Source of the DNA: Rosellinia necatrix
Lineage: Eukaryota; Ascomycota; Sordariomycetes; Xylariales; Xylariaceae
Length of the DNA stretch: 64,000 nt
Reading direction: 5' to 3'
NCBI GenBank assembly: GCA_021209875.1
Contig: JAGYVD010000005.1
Coordinates: 4,316,001-4,380,000 of the forward strand
The notes below the pieces were generated by a model. The model did no database searches. It was not told the DNA's origin and saw nothing but the letters and a program-made list of their open reading frames with translations. Made by a program: the position numbers and the translations under genes. This document shows positions 60,975 to 64,000 of the stretch, one piece after another. Within the stretch, counting starts at the first letter, position 1, and the number at the start of each line of letters is the position of its first letter.

Positions 60975-61505
60975 TTCCTAATTCTTCTACGTACACTTGA
61001 GTATCCCGAAACAGTGCTGGCCAGCGCTAGCAACTAGGTATTTGACAGCGACTCTGAACAACCAAGCCCGTTCAATGTAGATAGCTCAACGCTGTGGTTG
61101 TGTTCGTAAGTGCCCCTTGATTATGGCCGGCGGCTATATCGAGCTCGATCGTATATACGTCCCCAGATATTTACAGGGTTTTCATATATGGCGGCAAGCT
61201 TCCTGCTCTTGGAGCTCTAGAAAGTACCGAGGTTCAAGGGGAAGACGGCGTTTGTCCGGATTACCATCTCATATCTATCCCAAGCTATGCCCTTTGCTTG
61301 GGCCGGGATTTTCGCAAATCTTGAGTTTAGAATGGGCTATGTACTGTAACCCAGTCATATTGTAGAATGATACCACTTATTCGTTGCCCATGCGTTGATG
61401 GTTACGTGCGTACCGTAATCTGTTGTAGTTGTATTGGTGATTGTGGCGGACCAGTCCAGTGCCTAATGTGCATACCTACTTAAGTAAGTACCTACCTAGG
61501 TCCAG

Positions 61506-61552
61506 GGAGTAGGTAGGGAGTAGGTAGGGAGTAGGTAGGTAGTAGGTAGGTA
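61506..61552. repeat. 11-bp tandem repeat (GGGAGTAGGTA type)
   Basis: Three to four direct copies of GGGAGTAGGTA grading into TAGTAGGTAGG, embedded in the TAGGTA motif region. Confidence 0.85.
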
Positions 61553-63304
61553 TGATGGTGTTGTGTCACTGGCCGGATGATTATTGGCTAGAAATAGATT
61601 GCGGGGTGACCCACTGTGGTATATTGCGACCCTTCAGAACTGAAGGAATAAAACAGTAGATGAACACCTCACGGTTTCCCGATGTTCAAAATTTGGATAG
61701 GTCCCACGGCCGTTGGGACAACATGAAACGGTATTTAGTCTAGATACTAAAACAATATCCGGCACGCCCTACGAACGGTGTTCAATGTGATCAGAGCTTG
61801 CGCTCTCTTGCGTAGATCAAGCAGCAAATTTCAACTTCAATATCCCAATTTTTAAATCACATAGTTATGGCTTGTCCAAAATGTGTGTGGGGATTTTTGA
61901 TGTGGTGACTCTGCATAGATAACTAACTGTATGTTTTTGTTGCTTATATTTCTTTCTTCCAAGTCTGACAATATCTTTCCATCACCTACCGAAGACTTAA
62001 TGGTATATAACTCCTTTGCTTTGTCTTTGCGAAATAATGGGTTTAATTATTAGATCCTTTTACTTTATTTATTTATTTATTCACATGCTTGGATCTATAA
62101 CTAGGTAGGTATCTAGGTACCTAGCTACTTATCTGACATCAGAAACGATAGATAAGGTTTATTAGGCAAACACCATGACTCCTCTGCTTTGGCCCTGAAT
62201 CCACGTGGAATTAACCCCTCCTTCCCCACTCGACCAGGTACTCACCAGGTACCTTACTTACCTTGGTAGCTATGTCGGCACAGCACCTGTAATTCTCAAA
62301 CCCTTTCGCACCCCGGGTTAATTATCACTAAACACCTAAACTACCGTGTGCACTACTACCCACTTGGGTTAGGCAGGTAGGGCTTATCAAATGCTCTCCC
62401 TTATCAGACCTGGCCCATAGGTACCTCCCTACCTAACTATTATTACCTAAGCGCATGCCTCTGTATGATAGTGACACCATACTACCTAGATGCCGTCCAA
62501 TCAACACACTTTGTCTGGCCCCGACGCACCTTGGATCTTGGGCAATAACTAACTACCTAGGTAACATGCAATGTACTCTACGTGAATAAATAGTATCACT
62601 AACTTCATACTACCGAACCTGCCTAATGGCTCCACCAGGGACTTAACCTACCTACATTTATCTGCCTCCATCTCAGTTGCAGCTACCCTGCTTGTGTGCT
62701 TACTGGGTACATACTTTACTCTTTTTGCCCCTGCCTCATCTTTAATTTAGTGGGCATTCCTTGGACCAGCTAGGGTCAGCCGTCTAGACCCGAAGTCCGA
62801 AGTCCTCGAGGTATCTAGCAGGTAAGCTGCTCACGAGGTTATCCTATTGTTTGGTTTCATGGGATATTGTAAATCTCATGTTAGCTGCTGAAAAACGATA
62901 GCGATGAATGCAAGGATAATAAAAACAACTCGGACACGGCACACTAGGTAGGTAGGTACCTACCAAGTAGAAGTATAGAAGTAGGCAGACAGCACCACCT
63001 ACCTAGGCTTAGATACCTGATACTACAGGAGGCACTGACTTACTTAAGTAGCTACTTACCTAACTTACTTACTTATCTCACCTCTACGAATTGCTTGTGG
63101 GTTGCGCAATTCAAGATATAACCACCGTGGACTTAACTCAACCTGCTTACGATCTCCCTGCCTACCTACCTACCTACCTACTCTTTACCTACCACCTGTT
63201 ACTCTTACCTCTCTACCTGTCGTCTATCTAGCACCACCTAAGCACCTACCTCACCTTCTTAGTGTACGGGCACTTGCCTACCTTTTCGCGTCTTCACAGA
63301 TCCT

Positions 63305-63370
63305 ACCTATTGCACTGCCTATTGCACTACATATTGCACTACACACCGCACTACACACCGCACTACATAC
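63305..63370. repeat. About 12-13 bp tandem repeat (TATTGCACTACA type)
   Basis: Five imperfect copies: TATTGCACTGCC, TATTGCACTACA twice, then CACCGCACTACA variants. Confidence 0.8.
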
Positions 63371-63815
63371 CAGGTGCATACATACCTGGCAGTAGGTAGT
63401 CTACCAAGTACCTAGTAGGTAGGCAGTAATGCTAGTCTAAGTACTCGGTACTTCTTGCGTGAGGTAAGTGGATGTTTGCGTTCAAGACATCACGACCCAA
63501 GCGACGTTATGTTACTACTACCTCTGAGTAGCTCTCCCCCATCACGCCAATCCCGTCTTTAACCCACTTCACCTGCCTTGTCCCTCTCACCCCACCTCGT
63601 CCTCTCCCTCTTCTGGCGTATTCTTCCCGCATTCTTGTTTTTATTTATTTTGTTATCCCCCCCTCTACGCTCCTCTCGGTCCCTCCTTCCACCGTAGTGG
63701 ACAAGATCATGACAAGATCATAACGCTAACACCGGCCCATCAAGTTGCTTATCATAGGCATGACATATAGATAGAGCAGGGTGTGTCCAGCTTTAGCCCA
63801 ATCGGCCGATCGATT

Positions 63816-63923
63816 GACCGACCGACCGACTGATCCAAAACAACCAAAGACGATCGATACATGTATATATATACGTATATACACGCACTATATATATCGT
63901 GAAGAACCGACCGACCGACCGAC
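63816..63923. repeat. Two (GACC)n runs flanking an AT-rich core
   Basis: CCGACCGACCGAC runs at about 63,816-63,831 and 63,905-63,923 in the same orientation, with a TATATATACGTATATA-type core between them. Confidence 0.75.
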
Positions 63924-64000
63924 AACCGGACAGTTTGTTCCTTATTCACGGGACGCTCCAAGCCCTTGAGTTGCCCGATATCGTACAAATACCTACCACC

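Larger units (their letters stand above)
60975..64000. other. Intergenic, motif- and repeat-rich, no gene seen
   Basis: 3 kb with no supportable frame. It is dominated by TAGGTA/CCTAGG/GGTACC motifs between 61,470 and 63,430. A pyrimidine-rich stretch (63,530-63,700) resembles a fungal promoter and may serve a plus-strand gene beyond the window edge (inference). Confidence 0.5.

Overview
The window looks like a chromosome of a filamentous ascomycete (Pezizomycotina). The genes carry short 47-206 bp GT...AG introns, several with a CTAAC-type branch site. Recognisable fungal orthologues are present: an XMAP215/Stu2/AlpA TOG protein, PAC1/NudF (LIS1) and a secreted GH20 hexosaminidase. There is also a 32.6 kb AT-rich block with the transition pattern expected of repeat-induced point mutation (RIP).

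Region 1 (1 to about 32,640) has no supportable gene. It is a nested stack of at least three LTR-retrotransposon families, resolved here by reading LTRs and 5-bp target-site duplications (TSDs). Family A is about 7.6 kb with 259-bp LTRs. It is present at 2,891-19,817 (minus, interrupted) and 22,168-29,774 (plus), so the two copies form a very large inverted repeat. Family B is about 6.6 kb with 241-246 bp LTRs. It has a full copy at 13,053-19,674, a 3' portion at 1-1,564 and a solo LTR at 2,161-2,388. Family C is 2.74 kb with 254-bp LTRs, too short for a full pol. It has a full copy at 9,823-12,563 and a partial reverse copy at 1,565-2,890 plus 19,823-19,990. Insertion order: reverse C first, then A into its LTR, then forward C and B into A. 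The B portion and the solo B LTR also landed in reverse C. Flanking stretches 19,991-22,162 and 29,780-32,640 are AT-rich and unassigned.

Region 2 (32.7-43 kb) is gene-poor, balanced-composition DNA next to the RIP block. It holds an intact three-exon 2-oxoglutarate/Fe(II) oxygenase of the isopenicillin N synthase-like class, a frameshifted class I methyltransferase, a probable RRM-protein fragment, and a GC-rich single-exon cupin/JmjC-like gene with a possible mitochondrial presequence.

Region 3 (43-55 kb) is the conserved core: the TOG-domain microtubule polymerase (minus) and PAC1/NudF (plus) are divergent across about 2.9 kb, followed by the hexosaminidase. Both cytoskeletal proteins act at microtubule plus ends.

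Region 4 (55-61 kb) is a graveyard. It holds a frameshifted Tyr-phosphatase-like gene, a degraded DHH phosphoesterase, two fragments sharing a W-x-FWS...RG module, and a small frame with one in-frame TAA. Region 5 (61-64 kb) is intergenic DNA rich in TAGGTA/CCTAGG motifs and short tandem repeats. No CRISPR array, rRNA or convincing tRNA was seen. All calls are from reading the sequence; no database search was run.
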